From: Pseudarthrobacter sp. MM222
GTDB taxonomy: Bacteria > Actinomycetota > Actinomycetes > Actinomycetales > Micrococcaceae
Length of the DNA stretch: 64,000 bases
Assembly (NCBI RefSeq): GCF_947090775.1
Contig: NZ_OX352321.1
Coordinates: 806,001 to 870,000 of the forward strand
Reading direction: 5' to 3'
The translations under genes were made by a program, and so were the position numbers. How positions within the stretch are numbered: position 1 is the stretch's first letter; each line of letters begins with the position of its first letter. A model generated the notes under the pieces. The model did not search any database. It was not told the DNA's origin and saw only the letters and a program-made list of their open reading frames with translations. Shown here in pieces: positions 43,773 to 53,600 of the stretch.

Positions 43773-45509
43773 ATGACCCAGATCTTCGACAATCCCGCTG
43801 ATTTCGCGGATGAGGCTTTGGACGGCTTCGTGGCGGCCAACCGGGGCTATGTGGCCCGGGTGGACGGCGGCGTGGTCCGCTCCACCGAGGTCCCGGCCGG
43901 GCAGGTGGCCCTGGTGGTCGGCGGCGGCTCCGGGCATTACCCGGCCTTCGCCGGCCTGGTCGGGCCGGGCCTTGCCGCGGGCTCGGCGTGCGGGAACATG
44001 TTCGCCTCGCCGGCGGCCGGGCAGGTCTACCGGGTGGCGAAGGCCGCCAACGCCGGCGGCGGGGTGCTGCTGAGCTACGGGAACTACGCCGGGGACGTGC
44101 TGCACTTCGGCCAGGCCCAGCTGCGGCTGAACGCCGAGGGCATCGAGACCCGCACGGTGCTGGTCACCGACGACATCGCCTCCGCCCCGCTGGAGCAGAT
44201 CGGGAAGCGCCGCGGGATCGCCGGGGACCTGACGGTCTTCAAGATCGCCGGCGCCGCCGCCGAGGCCGGGCTCAGCCTGGACGACGTCGAACGGCTCGCC
44301 GTCAAAACCAATTACCGCACCCGCTCCCTGGGCGTGGCGTTCGGCGGCTGCACCCTGCCGGGCGCGGACGCCCCGCTGTTCACCGTCCCGGCCGGGCAGA
44401 TGTCCCTGGGCCTGGGCATCCACGGCGAACCGGGCATCTCCGAACACCCGATGCCGACCGCCTCCGAACTCGCCGCCCTTCTGGTGTCCCGGCTGCTCGA
44501 GGACAAGCCGGAGGACGCCGGCACCCGCGTGGTGGCCATCGTGAACGGCCTGGGCACGGTCAAGTACGACGAGCTGTTCCTGCTCTTCGGCAAGATCGAA
44601 AAGCTCCTCGCCTCCGCCGGTCTGACCGTGGTGGAGCCCGAATGCGGGGAGCTGGTCACCAGCCTGGACATGTCCGGGCTTTCCCTGACCCTGCTCTGGC
44701 TCGATGCGGAACTCGAACAGTACTGGGCCGCCCCGGCTGACACCCCGGCGTTCCGCAAGGGCAACCTCGCCCCCCGGGCCCGCCGCGAACTCACCGGCCC
44801 CGACGAGGCCGCCGCCGAGGAGCTTGAACACACCACCGCAGCGGCGGCAGCCCTCGGCCGGCTGGCGGCCGACCTGCTCGGCCAGGTGCAGCACGTGATC
44901 ATCGAGCATGAGGAGGAACTCGGCAACCTGGACGCGATCGCCGGGGACGGGGACCACGGCATCGGGATGCGCCGCGGCGTGGACGCGGCCGTCGCCGCCG
45001 CCCGGCACGCGCTGGAACAGGAAGGCGGCGCGTCGCCGTCGCGGGTCCTGACCGCAGCCGGGGAAGCCTGGAGCGAACGCGCCGGCGGCACCTCCGGCGC
45101 GCTCTGGGGCTCGGCGGTCATCGCCGCCGGCCTCGCGCTGGGCAACCGGGACAGCTACTCCGGCGGGGACGCCGCCGCCGCCGTCACCGCGTTCGTCGAC
45201 GCGATCACCGAGCTCGGCAAGGCCGAGTTGGGCGACAAGACCATGGTGGATGCCCTCCTGCCGTTCCGGGACACCTTCCTCAACGCCTTCGACGCCGGAA
45301 CCTCAGTGGCTGACTCGCTCGCCGCAGCAGCGGAAGCCGCTACCGCCGCCGCCAGCCGGACGGCCGATCTCCGCCCGCTCAAGGGCCGCGCCCGTCCGCT
45401 CGCGGAAAAGAGCCTCGGCCACCCCGACCCCGGCGCAGTGTCCTTCGCACTCATCGCCACACGGATTTCTACCCACATCGAAACTTCCAGCACAGGAGCA
45501 AAAGCATGA
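43773..45509 (+). CDS. Dihydroxyacetone/erythrulose kinase, fused DhaK-DhaL
   Basis: This 578-aa ATP-dependent kinase combines DhaK (about residues 1-330) and DhaL (about 370-570). DhaK shows [12 protein letters not shown] and the substrate-binding His in [10 protein letters not shown] near residue 217. DhaL has [12 protein letters not shown] near residue 390 for Mg-ATP. The fusion marks the ATP type rather than the PTS type. With the RpiB- and TPI-like genes beside it, erythrulose is the most likely substrate, as in mycobacterial threitol/erythritol pathways. It overlaps the next gene by 4 nt. Confidence 0.88.
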   Translation: MTQIFDNPADFADEALDGFVAANRGYVARVDGGVVRSTEVPAGQVALVVGGGSGHYPAFAGLVGPGLAAGSACGNMFASPAAGQVYRVAKAANAGGGVLLSYGNYAGDVLHFGQAQLRLNAEGIETRTVLVTDDIASAPLEQIGKRRGIAGDLTVFKIAGAAAEAGLSLDDVERLAVKTNYRTRSLGVAFGGCTLPGADAPLFTVPAGQMSLGLGIHGEPGISEHPMPTASELAALLVSRLLEDKPEDAGTRVVAIVNGLGTVKYDELFLLFGKIEKLLASAGLTVVEPECGELVTSLDMSGLSLTLLWLDAELEQYWAAPADTPAFRKGNLAPRARRELTGPDEAAAEELEHTTAAAAALGRLAADLLGQVQHVIIEHEEELGNLDAIAGDGDHGIGMRRGVDAAVAAARHALEQEGGASPSRVLTAAGEAWSERAGGTSGALWGSAVIAAGLALGNRDSYSGGDAAAAVTAFVDAITELGKAELGDKTMVDALLPFRDTFLNAFDAGTSVADSLAAAAEAATAAASRTADLRPLKGRARPLAEKSLGHPDPGAVSFALIATRISTHIETSSTGAKA

Positions 45510-45988
45510 GCACAACAACAGGCTGGCGCGTCGTCGTCGGCAACGATGAGGCAGGCGTCGAATACAAGAACGCCCTGAAGGCCCTGCTCGAAGCCGACCC
45601 CCGCGTCGCCTCCGTAGAGGACATCGGCGTCGGCGCCAACGACTCCACCGCCTACCCGCACGTGGCCGTCGACGCGGCCCGCAAGATCGCCGAGGGCGAC
45701 GCCGACCGGGCCCTGCTGATCTGCGGCACCGGGCTCGGCGTGGCCATCGCGGCCAACAAGGTCCCCGGCATCCGGGCCGTCACCGCGCACGACAGCTACT
45801 CGGTGGAACGCTCGGTCCTGAGCAACAACGCCCAGGTCCTCACCATGGGCCAGCGAGTCATCGGCCTGGAACTGGCCAAGAAGCTCGTCGGCGAATGGCT
45901 CAGCCACCGCTTCGACGAAAACTCCTCCTCCGCCGCCAAGGTGGACGCCATTTGCTCGTACGAGCCCGAATACACGAAGGCAGTCTGA
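45506..45988 (+). CDS. RpiB/LacAB-family sugar-phosphate isomerase (D-erythrulose-4-phosphate isomerase candidate)
   Basis: The 160-aa enzyme has the family catalytic Cys73 in [15 protein letters not shown], an [10 protein letters not shown] loop and [14 protein letters not shown]. RpiB relatives isomerise ribose-5-phosphate, but in tetritol loci (DerI/EryI) they convert erythrulose-4-phosphate to erythrose-4-phosphate. ATGA overlap with the kinase stop implies coupling and a shared pathway. The acidic-basic C-terminus is slightly longer than in E. coli RpiB. Confidence 0.87.
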   Translation: MSTTTGWRVVVGNDEAGVEYKNALKALLEADPRVASVEDIGVGANDSTAYPHVAVDAARKIAEGDADRALLICGTGLGVAIAANKVPGIRAVTAHDSYSVERSVLSNNAQVLTMGQRVIGLELAKKLVGEWLSHRFDENSSSAAKVDAICSYEPEYTKAV

Positions 45989-45990
45989 AC

Positions 45991-46977
45991 ATGACCGAAT
46001 CAACAGATACCGCGGCCGCCATCAACGCCGCCCGTAAGATTGCCGTCGTCGGCTCCGGCTACATGGGCGGCGGCATCGCCCAGGTCCTGGCGCTCGGCGG
46101 GGCCCGGGTTGCCCTGGCGGACGTGTCCGCCGAAGTAGCGCAGAAGAACTACGAGCGTCTGCTCACGGAATCCGACCAGTTCGTCGCCGACGGGCTGTTC
46201 CCGGAAGGCTCCACGGCCATCCTGAAGGAAAACCTCTGGGCCGCCAAGAACATCGAGGAAGCCGTCGCGGACGCCGACTTCATCGAGGAAGCCGTCCCCG
46301 AGGTCATCGCCATCAAGCACGAGACACTGGCCCGGATCAGCGCCGCCGCCCGCCCCGACGCCATCATCGGCTCCAACACCTCCACCATCTCCATCGCCGA
46401 CCTGTCCGAGCCGGTGACCAACCCGGAACGGTTCCTCGGCGTGCACTTCTCCAACCCGTCCCCCTTCATCCCCGGCGTCGAGATCATCCCCCACGCCGGC
46501 ACCTCGGCGGCCACGGTCGGCGCCGTCCGCGACCTCGTGCACGCGGCCAACAAGCAGACCGCCGTCGTCAAGGACGTCACCGGATTCGTACTCAACCGGC
46601 TCCAGTACGCCCTCTTCCACGAGGCCGCCCAACTGGTGGAACAGGACATCGCGACTGCGGAGGACGTCGACACCCTGGTCCGCACCACCTTCGGCTTCCG
46701 GCTGCCGTTCTTCGGCCCGTTCGCGATCGCCGACATGGCGGGCCTGGACGTCTACAACTTCTGCTACAAGTCCCTGCAGACCGACTTCCCGGAACGCTTC
46801 GCCACCCCGAAAATCCTCAGCGACCTGGTCGAGGCCGGCAAGCTGGGCACCAAAACGGGAGCCGGCTTCCTCAACGTCCCCGCCGAACGCACCCCCGAGC
46901 TCATCGCCTACCGCAACAAGGCCTACGTGGCCATGCAGAAGCTCCTCAACGAGCTCGGCCCTGCCCCCATCAACTGA
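45991..46977 (+). CDS. 3-hydroxyacyl-CoA dehydrogenase-family NAD-dependent oxidoreductase
   Basis: The 328-aa protein has the 3HCDH Rossmann motif GSGYMGGGIA (residues 21-30), the VPEVIAIKHETLARIS region, GSNTSTISI, and the C-terminal helical domain beginning FVLNRLQYALFHEA. Besides beta-oxidation enzymes, this superfamily includes L-gulonate 3-dehydrogenase and carnitine dehydrogenase. In a polyol locus a hydroxy-acid substrate is more likely than a CoA ester. ATG 45991 is 2 nt after the rpiB-like stop. Confidence 0.82.
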   Translation: MTESTDTAAAINAARKIAVVGSGYMGGGIAQVLALGGARVALADVSAEVAQKNYERLLTESDQFVADGLFPEGSTAILKENLWAAKNIEEAVADADFIEEAVPEVIAIKHETLARISAAARPDAIIGSNTSTISIADLSEPVTNPERFLGVHFSNPSPFIPGVEIIPHAGTSAATVGAVRDLVHAANKQTAVVKDVTGFVLNRLQYALFHEAAQLVEQDIATAEDVDTLVRTTFGFRLPFFGPFAIADMAGLDVYNFCYKSLQTDFPERFATPKILSDLVEAGKLGTKTGAGFLNVPAERTPELIAYRNKAYVAMQKLLNELGPAPIN

Positions 46978-47017
46978 ACTGCATCGTTCACTTCCACCTT
47001 TCTTCAGGAGCGCACCC

Positions 47018-47785
47018 ATGAGTACATTCCCCGCAGAACGCACCGCGATTATCACCGGTGCCGTGTCCGAGCGAGGCATCGGCCGCGGCACCGCCAACTA
47101 CCTGGCGGCCGAGGGCTGGAACATCGGCATCATCGATCTCGATGACGCACGCTGCAAGGCTGCCGCCAAGGAAATCGCCGCCGAGCACGGCGTTCAGGCC
47201 TTCGGCGCCGGTGCCAACGTCTCCGACGAAGGCTCGGTCCGTGCAGCGATCGACGCCATCGAAGCGGAGCTGCCGCAGATCGTGGCCCTCGCCAACGTGG
47301 CCGGCGTCAGCTCACCGGTGCCCTACCTGGAGCTCGACGCAGCCGAATGGGACCGCGTGCTCAACATCAACCTCAACGGCGTCCACTACGCCACCCGCCG
47401 CGTCGCAGAATCCATGGTGAAGAACAGGATCGGGCGCATCGTGAATATCTCCTCGGTCTCCGCGCAGCGGGGCGGCGGCACATTCTCCAAGACGCCGTAC
47501 TCGGTGGCGAAGGCCGGCGTGATCGGCCTGACCCGCGCCACGGCCCGCGAACTGGGCGAGTACGACATCACCGTCAACGCCATCTCACCTGGCCCCATCG
47601 ACACCGACATCATGGGCGGCACCCTCAGCGAGGAACGCAAGGACGAACTCACCAAAGACCTCGTCGTCAACCGGGTCGGCTCGACCCGGGACATCGCAGC
47701 AGCCATCGCCTTCCTCATCAGCGAGGACGCCGGGTACATCTCCGGCCAGACGCTGAATGTGGATGGCGGACTCTACATGCACTAA
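47018..47785 (+). CDS. SDR-family dehydrogenase (tetritol dehydrogenase candidate)
   Basis: The 255-aa short-chain dehydrogenase has TGAVSERGIGRG at the cofactor site, the catalytic Ser in NISSVS and YSVAK with Tyr161 and Lys165. It closely resembles the SDR at 12161. It probably oxidises a tetritol such as erythritol or threitol to erythrulose. Its stop codon is part of TAAGGAGG, which serves as the ribosome site of the small protein gene that follows. Confidence 0.87.
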   Translation: MSTFPAERTAIITGAVSERGIGRGTANYLAAEGWNIGIIDLDDARCKAAAKEIAAEHGVQAFGAGANVSDEGSVRAAIDAIEAELPQIVALANVAGVSSPVPYLELDAAEWDRVLNINLNGVHYATRRVAESMVKNRIGRIVNISSVSAQRGGGTFSKTPYSVAKAGVIGLTRATARELGEYDITVNAISPGPIDTDIMGGTLSEERKDELTKDLVVNRVGSTRDIAAAIAFLISEDAGYISGQTLNVDGGLYMH

Positions 47786-47797
47786 GGAGGAAGCATC

Positions 47798-47926
47798 GTG
47801 GCACAACACAGCCAGACCCGCGCCGCCTCCCGATTCGCATCCTGGAGCAAGGGACGGAAGATCTACCTCGCCGTCGGCATCCTGGCCTGCCTGGCCGGGG
47901 TAATGATGATCGCTTTTTCGCGCTAG
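47798..47926 (+). CDS. 42-aa single-pass membrane protein next to an MFS gene
   Basis: A GTG at 47798 preceded by a near-perfect TAAGGAGG opens a 42-residue frame ending TAG at 47926. The N-terminal half is polar and basic (SRFASWSKGRK); the C-terminal half is one hydrophobic helix (YLAVGILACLAGVMMIAF). It lies between the SDR and the MFS transporter genes in the same direction, so it may be a small subunit of the transporter. It is below common annotation cut-offs. Confidence 0.65.
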   Translation: MAQHSQTRAASRFASWSKGRKIYLAVGILACLAGVMMIAFSR

Positions 47927-47992
47927 ACGTTTCCCCCGCAACTGAATCACTGCACCGAGTTACACCACTGATTGCTCGACGAGGAGTTTTTG

Positions 47993-49342
47993 ATGTCCGT
48001 AACAACAACGTCCACCCGGGACCTACTGGAGACGCCGGTCCTTAAATCGGCCATCTCCAAGGCCTCCCGCCGGCTGATGCCCATGCTGGTGATCCTTTAT
48101 GTGGTCGCCTTCCTGGACCGCACCAACGTGGGCTTCGCCGAGGCCGCCTTAGGCGTGGACAAGGGCATCACAGCCGGCGCCTACGCCCTGGGCGCCGGGA
48201 TCTTCTTCATCGGCTACGCCCTGTTCGAGATCCCGAGCAACCTGCTCCTGACCAAGTTCGGCGCGAAGGTGTGGCTGGCCCGCATTGCCATCACCTGGGG
48301 CATCGTCTCCGCCTGCTTCGCATTCGTCCAGGGTGAGACGTCATTCATCATCCTGCGGTTCCTGCTGGGTGTCACCGAGGCCGGGCTGTTCCCGGGCGTC
48401 ATCATGTTCCTGGCGGCGTGGTTCCCCAACAAGGTCCGCGTCAAGATGTTCGCCATCTTCTATCTGGCCCAGCCGTTTTCCCAGATGATGGGCGCCCCGT
48501 TGTCCGGCTGGCTGATCAACATCGGCGACCAGGTGCCCGGGGTCCAGGGCTGGCAGGTCATGTTCTTCGTCGAGGGCATGCTGGCGGTGGTCGCCGGTAT
48601 CGCCGCGTACTTCTTCCTGATCAACAGCCCGCAGGACGCCAAATTCCTGACCAAGGACGAGAAGAACGCGCTCCTTGAAGTCATGGCACTGGAAGACACT
48701 GTCAAGGAAGAGTCCGGCCCGCGCGGCGTCCTGGCCGCCATGAAGAACGGCAAGGTCTGGTACTTCACCGTCATCTACTTCTGCCTGCAGATCGCCGTCT
48801 ACGGTGTGACGTTCTACCTGCCGCAGCAGGTGGCGCAGCTGACCGGCCAGAAGGTGGGCATCGCCGTCGGCCTGATGGCAGCCATCCCGTGGTTCTTCGG
48901 CATCTTCGCCTGCTACTTCATCGGCAAGGCCGCCAACACCGTGGTCCGCCGCAGGGTCTGGGGCACCGGGCTGTTCATTTCCACCGGACTTTGCATCTTC
49001 GGCTCCGCGTGGGCCGGCGCGAATCACATTCCGGCGCTCGGCATCATGTTCATCACCCTCGCCGTGTGCAGCTTCCTCTCGATCGGCCCCATCGCCTGGT
49101 CCTACCCGACGGCGTTCCTCACCGGAACGGCCGCAGCCGCGGGAATTGGGCTGATCAACTCGCTCGGTAACCTTGGCGGCTTCGTGGCCCCGATCCTGCG
49201 GACCTCGGTCAACCAGATCACCGCCTCAGACACGGGAACCATGGGGGTCTATGCCCTGGGCGTGCTCCCGTTCCTGGCCGCGGCCATGATGTTCGCGACC
49301 CGCCGCTTCAAGAACAAGGCCGACGAGCTGCTGGAGCAGTAG
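47993..49342 (+). CDS. MFS transporter (ACS type), second carrier of the tetritol locus
   Basis: The 449-aa protein has about 12 segments and the ACS-family start VAFLDRTNVGFAEAAL, with GAGIFFIGYALFEIPSNLLL and RFLLGVTEAGLFPGVIMFL. It is the paralogue of the transporter at 10745, and each has an adjacent paralogous SDR gene. ATG 47993 has GAGGAG 6 nt upstream; the frame extends 7 codons further without a better start. It likely imports the pathway substrate; the identity of the polyol or acid is unknown. Confidence 0.85.
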   Translation: MSVTTTSTRDLLETPVLKSAISKASRRLMPMLVILYVVAFLDRTNVGFAEAALGVDKGITAGAYALGAGIFFIGYALFEIPSNLLLTKFGAKVWLARIAITWGIVSACFAFVQGETSFIILRFLLGVTEAGLFPGVIMFLAAWFPNKVRVKMFAIFYLAQPFSQMMGAPLSGWLINIGDQVPGVQGWQVMFFVEGMLAVVAGIAAYFFLINSPQDAKFLTKDEKNALLEVMALEDTVKEESGPRGVLAAMKNGKVWYFTVIYFCLQIAVYGVTFYLPQQVAQLTGQKVGIAVGLMAAIPWFFGIFACYFIGKAANTVVRRRVWGTGLFISTGLCIFGSAWAGANHIPALGIMFITLAVCSFLSIGPIAWSYPTAFLTGTAAAAGIGLINSLGNLGGFVAPILRTSVNQITASDTGTMGVYALGVLPFLAAAMMFATRRFKNKADELLEQ

Positions 49343-49388
49343 GGTCTTCCAGCGCCCATCAACTGGATCCAGCAGAAAGCACCAACAT

Positions 49389-50252
49389 ATGCAGCAGCGC
49401 CCCGGCAGCCAAACCGCCAGCACCCGCATCCTCGTGGGGGTTAGCACCAAGATGTACCTCGGCTACAGGGACAGCCTGGACTGGCTGGAGCGGCTGCGGC
49501 ATGAAGTGGATACCCGTCCGGCCCTCGCGGCCGGGCGGGTTGTCCCGTTTGTCATTCCGTCCTTCCCGGTCCTGCCCGCGGCGGCCCGCCTCCTCGCGGG
49601 TTCACCGGTGCTGCTCGGGGCGCAGAACTGCGGCTGGGCGGACGGACCCTGGACCGGGGAGGTGGCCCCGTCCATGCTCGCGGAACTTGGTGTCCGGATC
49701 GTGGAGATCGGCCATGCCGAACGCCGGCGGCATTTCAACGAAGACGAGGCCATGGTGTCCCTCAAGGTCCGGGCCGCGGACGACGCCGGGCTCACGCCGC
49801 TGCTGTGCGTGGGCGAGCCCGACTCCGGGCAGCCGGCGGGCGCTGCGGACTTTGTGTACCGTCAGATCGAATCGGCCGTCGACGGCGACTGGGAGCTCAC
49901 CGGCCGGCTCACCATCGCGTACGAACCGGTCTGGGCCATTGGAACGGCGGAGCCCGCCGCGGCCGCGTATGTGTCTGACGTCGTCCAACGGCTCCGGACG
50001 CAGCTCGCGCTGGCTGGCGTGCGGGAGTTGCCGGTGATCTATGGCGGCTCGGCCAAGCCCGGACTGCTGCCAACCCTCGACGGCGTCTCCGGTCTGTTCC
50101 TGGGCCGTTTTGCGCACGACCCCGCGAACTTCGGCGCCGTGCTGGATGAGGCATTCCGGCTGGACAATGCACTCTTGCTGGATGAGGGCTTCCCCGCGGC
50201 CGGCACCGCCACCGATACCGCCATGGATGGACATGCTCCGCCCTGGTCATGA
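49389..50252 (+). CDS. Triosephosphate isomerase-like tetrulose-phosphate isomerase (LerI/EryH candidate)
   Basis: The 287-aa TIM barrel keeps the TPI catalytic set: Lys21 in STKMYLG, His near 109 in EIGHAERR and Glu near 179 in AYEPVWAIGT. GHSERR of true TPI is GHAERR here, a substitution compatible with a different ligand. In erythritol and L-threitol pathways such proteins convert L-erythrulose-1-phosphate to D-erythrulose-4-phosphate. The last eight residues and the stop lie inside the first 112-bp tandem repeat. Confidence 0.83.
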   Translation: MQQRPGSQTASTRILVGVSTKMYLGYRDSLDWLERLRHEVDTRPALAAGRVVPFVIPSFPVLPAAARLLAGSPVLLGAQNCGWADGPWTGEVAPSMLAELGVRIVEIGHAERRRHFNEDEAMVSLKVRAADDAGLTPLLCVGEPDSGQPAGAADFVYRQIESAVDGDWELTGRLTIAYEPVWAIGTAEPAAAAYVSDVVQRLRTQLALAGVRELPVIYGGSAKPGLLPTLDGVSGLFLGRFAHDPANFGAVLDEAFRLDNALLLDEGFPAAGTATDTAMDGHAPPWS

Positions 50253-50613
50253 GCAATGGGCAGAACACCACTATGCCCACTGGAAGCATCTAAGAATGGG
50301 CATGTCCCCTCTGGAGATGGGCCGGTAATGGGCCGCTGGTGGACATGCTCCGCCCTGGTCGTGAGCAGTGGGCAGAACACCACTATGCCCACTGGAGGCA
50401 TCTAAGAATGGGCATGTCCCCCCTGGAGATGGGCCGGTAATGGGCCACCGATGGACATGCTCCGCCCTGGTCATGAGCAATGGGCAGAACACCACTATGC
50501 CCACTGGAGGCATCTAAGAATGGGCATGTCCCCCCTGGCAATGGGCCGGTAATGGGCCACCGATGGACACGCCCCACCCTGGTTATGAGCAGTGGGCATG
50601 TTCCCCCGGCTAA
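50228..50613. repeat. 112-bp tandem repeat, three full copies and a partial fourth
   Basis: Units begin at 50228, 50340, 50452 and 50564, an exact 112-bp period. Each contains inverted ends GGACATGC and GCATGTCC 69 bp apart (for example 50229 and 50298). Between them is a TGGGCA/TGCCCA hairpin, and CTAAGAATGG precedes the right end. The fourth unit is internally deleted. The same element occurs once at 39014-39093. No spacers separate the units. The array lies between convergent genes and overlaps the preceding stop codon. Confidence 0.92.
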
Positions 50614-50617
50614 GTCG

Positions 50618-53600
50618 TCAGGAAGACACCGAGCGCTGGCACAGGCCGATGAAGCCGCCCAGCTGTTCCATGCCCTCCGGGTGGGCGGGCAAGTAGTTGG
50701 TTAGTTCCGTGGCGCGGACCAGCACGGCCCGCCACTGCCCGCGCGAGACCGCCACGTTGATCCGGTTGCGCGAGAGCAGGAACTCCATGCCGCGCGGAGC
50801 CTCGGCCACGGCCGAACAGGCCATCGACACGATCACCACCGCCGCTTCCTGCCCCTGGAACTTGTCCACCGTCCCGACCCGCACCCCTGACAGGTCGGCA
50901 ACCTCGAGCGCGTCGCGGATAACGTTGACCTGAGCGTTGTAGGCCGCAACCACCATGACGTCGTCTGCACCCAGGGGCCGGGTGCCTGTTTCGGTGTGCC
51001 ACTGCAGCCCGAGATGTCGCCGCACCTGTCGGACCACCTCCAAAGCTTCCTCGGCCGAGGACGTGGTGTTGCCGCTGTGTTCGACGTACACGGTTTCGAT
51101 CCCGGCCGGAACACCGTCAAGCCGCCGGAGATCGGCGGCAGGTGCAGACCGGAGCTGCCCCTCGTAGGACAGTTCGGACACGGCCCGGCACAGCTCCGAG
51201 GTCATCCGCCACGAGTCGGCCAGGAAATACCCCAATGCCGGCGGCAGCGTGGCATGTCCTGCGGAGATCCAGCCCAGGGCGGACTCGTCCACGGGCTCGG
51301 GATGCGAGCCCTGGCTGACCTGCGGCAACTGCTGGGGATCGCCCAGCAACAGCAGCCGGCTGCTGGCCTGCGCCACCGCCAGAGTATTGGCGAGGGAGAA
51401 CTGCCCGGCCTCGTCGATCACCAGCAGGTCCAGCGATCCGGCAGGGACATTGGCTCCCGTCATGGTCCACGCGGTGCCGCCAACGAGCGCCCCGCCGGGG
51501 GAGCCGAGGAGCCGGGCAACGTCCTTGGCTGTGCGTTGCTCCCAAGGGAGGGGATCCGCGTGTTTCACGTCCTTGGCCACGATGGACGGATCAATTCCGG
51601 CGCCGGTCACGGCAGTCTTGAGCAGGTTTTCTACGACGGCATGGGACTGGCCCACCACCCCGACCTTCCAGCCGCGGGCCACCAGCCGGGCGATGACGTG
51701 GGAACCCACATAGGTCTTGCCGGTGCCGGGAGGTCCCTGCACCGCCAGGTACGAGTGATCCAGGTGCAGAACGGCCTCGGTAATGACATCGATGAAACGG
51801 TCCGGCCCCGCACCGGGCTGCGGCAAAGAGTGTCCGCTAATCAGCCGTGGCGGCAGACGCCGGACGAGATCCAGCGCAGGATGGCGGGGAATCGCCGAGG
51901 ATCTCAGGCCGGCCGCGACCTTCTCAGCCAGCGAAGCCAGTGATTCCTCGAGGCTCTTGGTCGCGAGCGGCTGGTCCTCTGTCAGTGCGATGGGGAGATC
52001 ATTGTGGGGCGACACCTTCCGGTGCAGCCGGTCCCGGATGATGACCGTGTCGCTACCGTCATCGTGTCCCAGCTCCAGGACTTCCGTCCCGAACCAACCG
52101 TTCCGTCCGCTTCCGTCTTTGCCGGTGCCCTCCAGCCCGGCAGGAAGAGGGCGGTCATACATCCGGAACCATTTGCTGCCTTCGCGCAGATCGGAGCCGG
52201 GACTCACGGTGCCAGTCAGTTTGACCCGGCGTTCGGGGAGTTTAGTGCCTTCCTGCTGCCAGTCGTCCAGTATCTCGGCGGACTCGACGAGAAAGACGTT
52301 TCGGTCCCGGACGTGGGTGTCCGGGCCCTGTTCGCACCGGTCGAAGTGCGCCCACCAGAAGGCCTTGCGCTCGCGGCGGTGATAGCTCACGGCCGCCGCC
52401 AGCATTGATAAAGCCTTTCGGTCGTCTTCCGGAAGCCCGGTCCCCGGCGCGGCGAACTCCTTCAGTGCGAGTTCGGCTGGGCTCAGGGCATCCTCCGTTT
52501 CCGGGTCTGCGTCGGCGGACCCACTCGGAGTGCCGGCGCTTGGGAAGGCGTCAGCCCGGCCGCTCCCGCCCTGACCGCCCAGCGTGATCCCGCGGTCCTG
52601 CGCCAGGCCCAGGAGCCAGTTCCGGAGCTGGAGTGTGGACAGGCAATCGTACTCGTTGTAGTCCGAGATCCCGGCGAGGATTGTGTCCGCCTCCGCAGAA
52701 CGATTGTTGTCGCGCGCTTCGCAGTAATGGGCGTAGGCAACCACGGACGCGCCGGCGTCTTTCACGTCTCCCGAGCGCAGGTGCGTGCCCATGTAGAGCG
52801 GCTCGAGCTTCTTAATGCTGTAGGAGTTCTCGGAGATCCGGATGCTGTTGCGGACCGTCTGGTACAGGTCCACCAGGAGCCCGTCGCGGAGCCACTGGTC
52901 CACGGTGTCCTCACCTGCCACGTGCATGACGGAGAGCTTGCGCAGGGCGGTCTTCTCGTAGGCGGCGTAGTGGTAGACGTGCATGTCCGGGTAGTCCTGC
53001 CGGCGCTTCTCCACGTAGGCGAGGAAATCCAGGAAGGCCTGCTTTTCCGCCTCCCGGCTATGGGCCCAGAAGGGCTTGAACACTCCCGGGGTGCCGGCGT
53101 CTACTGGTGCCTCGATGACGCCGAACAGATATTCCAGCCCCCAGACGCCCGTGGCGCTTTCCTGCCAGAGCGGGTCGCCCTCGAAATCGAAGAAGATGTC
53201 GCCCTTGCTGGGCGGCGGGAGCTCGGCCAGGGTGTTGTCCGGGATCACGGCGTAGCGGAGGGAATGCTCCTCGCCGTCCTTGACGTACCGGACGCCGCCG
53301 TCGGCTCCGCCGGTCCCGCTCTGCATCTTGGCCTGCTGCTGTAGGCGCAGGAGCGAGGGGGTGGGGCTGACCAAAGTGGCTTCCGCGAGCTCCGTGACCG
53401 TCCGAATGCCGTCGGCGTGCAATTTCTTGCGTTGCGCGGAGTTCATCCTCGCCACCAAGAGGAGATCGTCGGTGGCCTTGGCCATCTCCTGGCAGTAGTC
53501 GCAGCGGCCACAGGCGGAGACGCCCGCCGCACCCCACCTGACGGTGCCGGGCTGCGCGACGTGCCCGGAGGTCAGGGCGAGGAAGCGCTCCCGGCGTTCC

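Noticed and set aside
50039..50577. Short proteins repeated in the 112-bp array.
   Set aside because: They arise because the period shifts the frame and are identical by repetition; there are no ribosome sites.
50228..50613. Possible CRISPR array at the tandem repeats.
   Set aside because: The 112-bp units are contiguous with no unique spacers of uniform length, and no cas genes are nearby.
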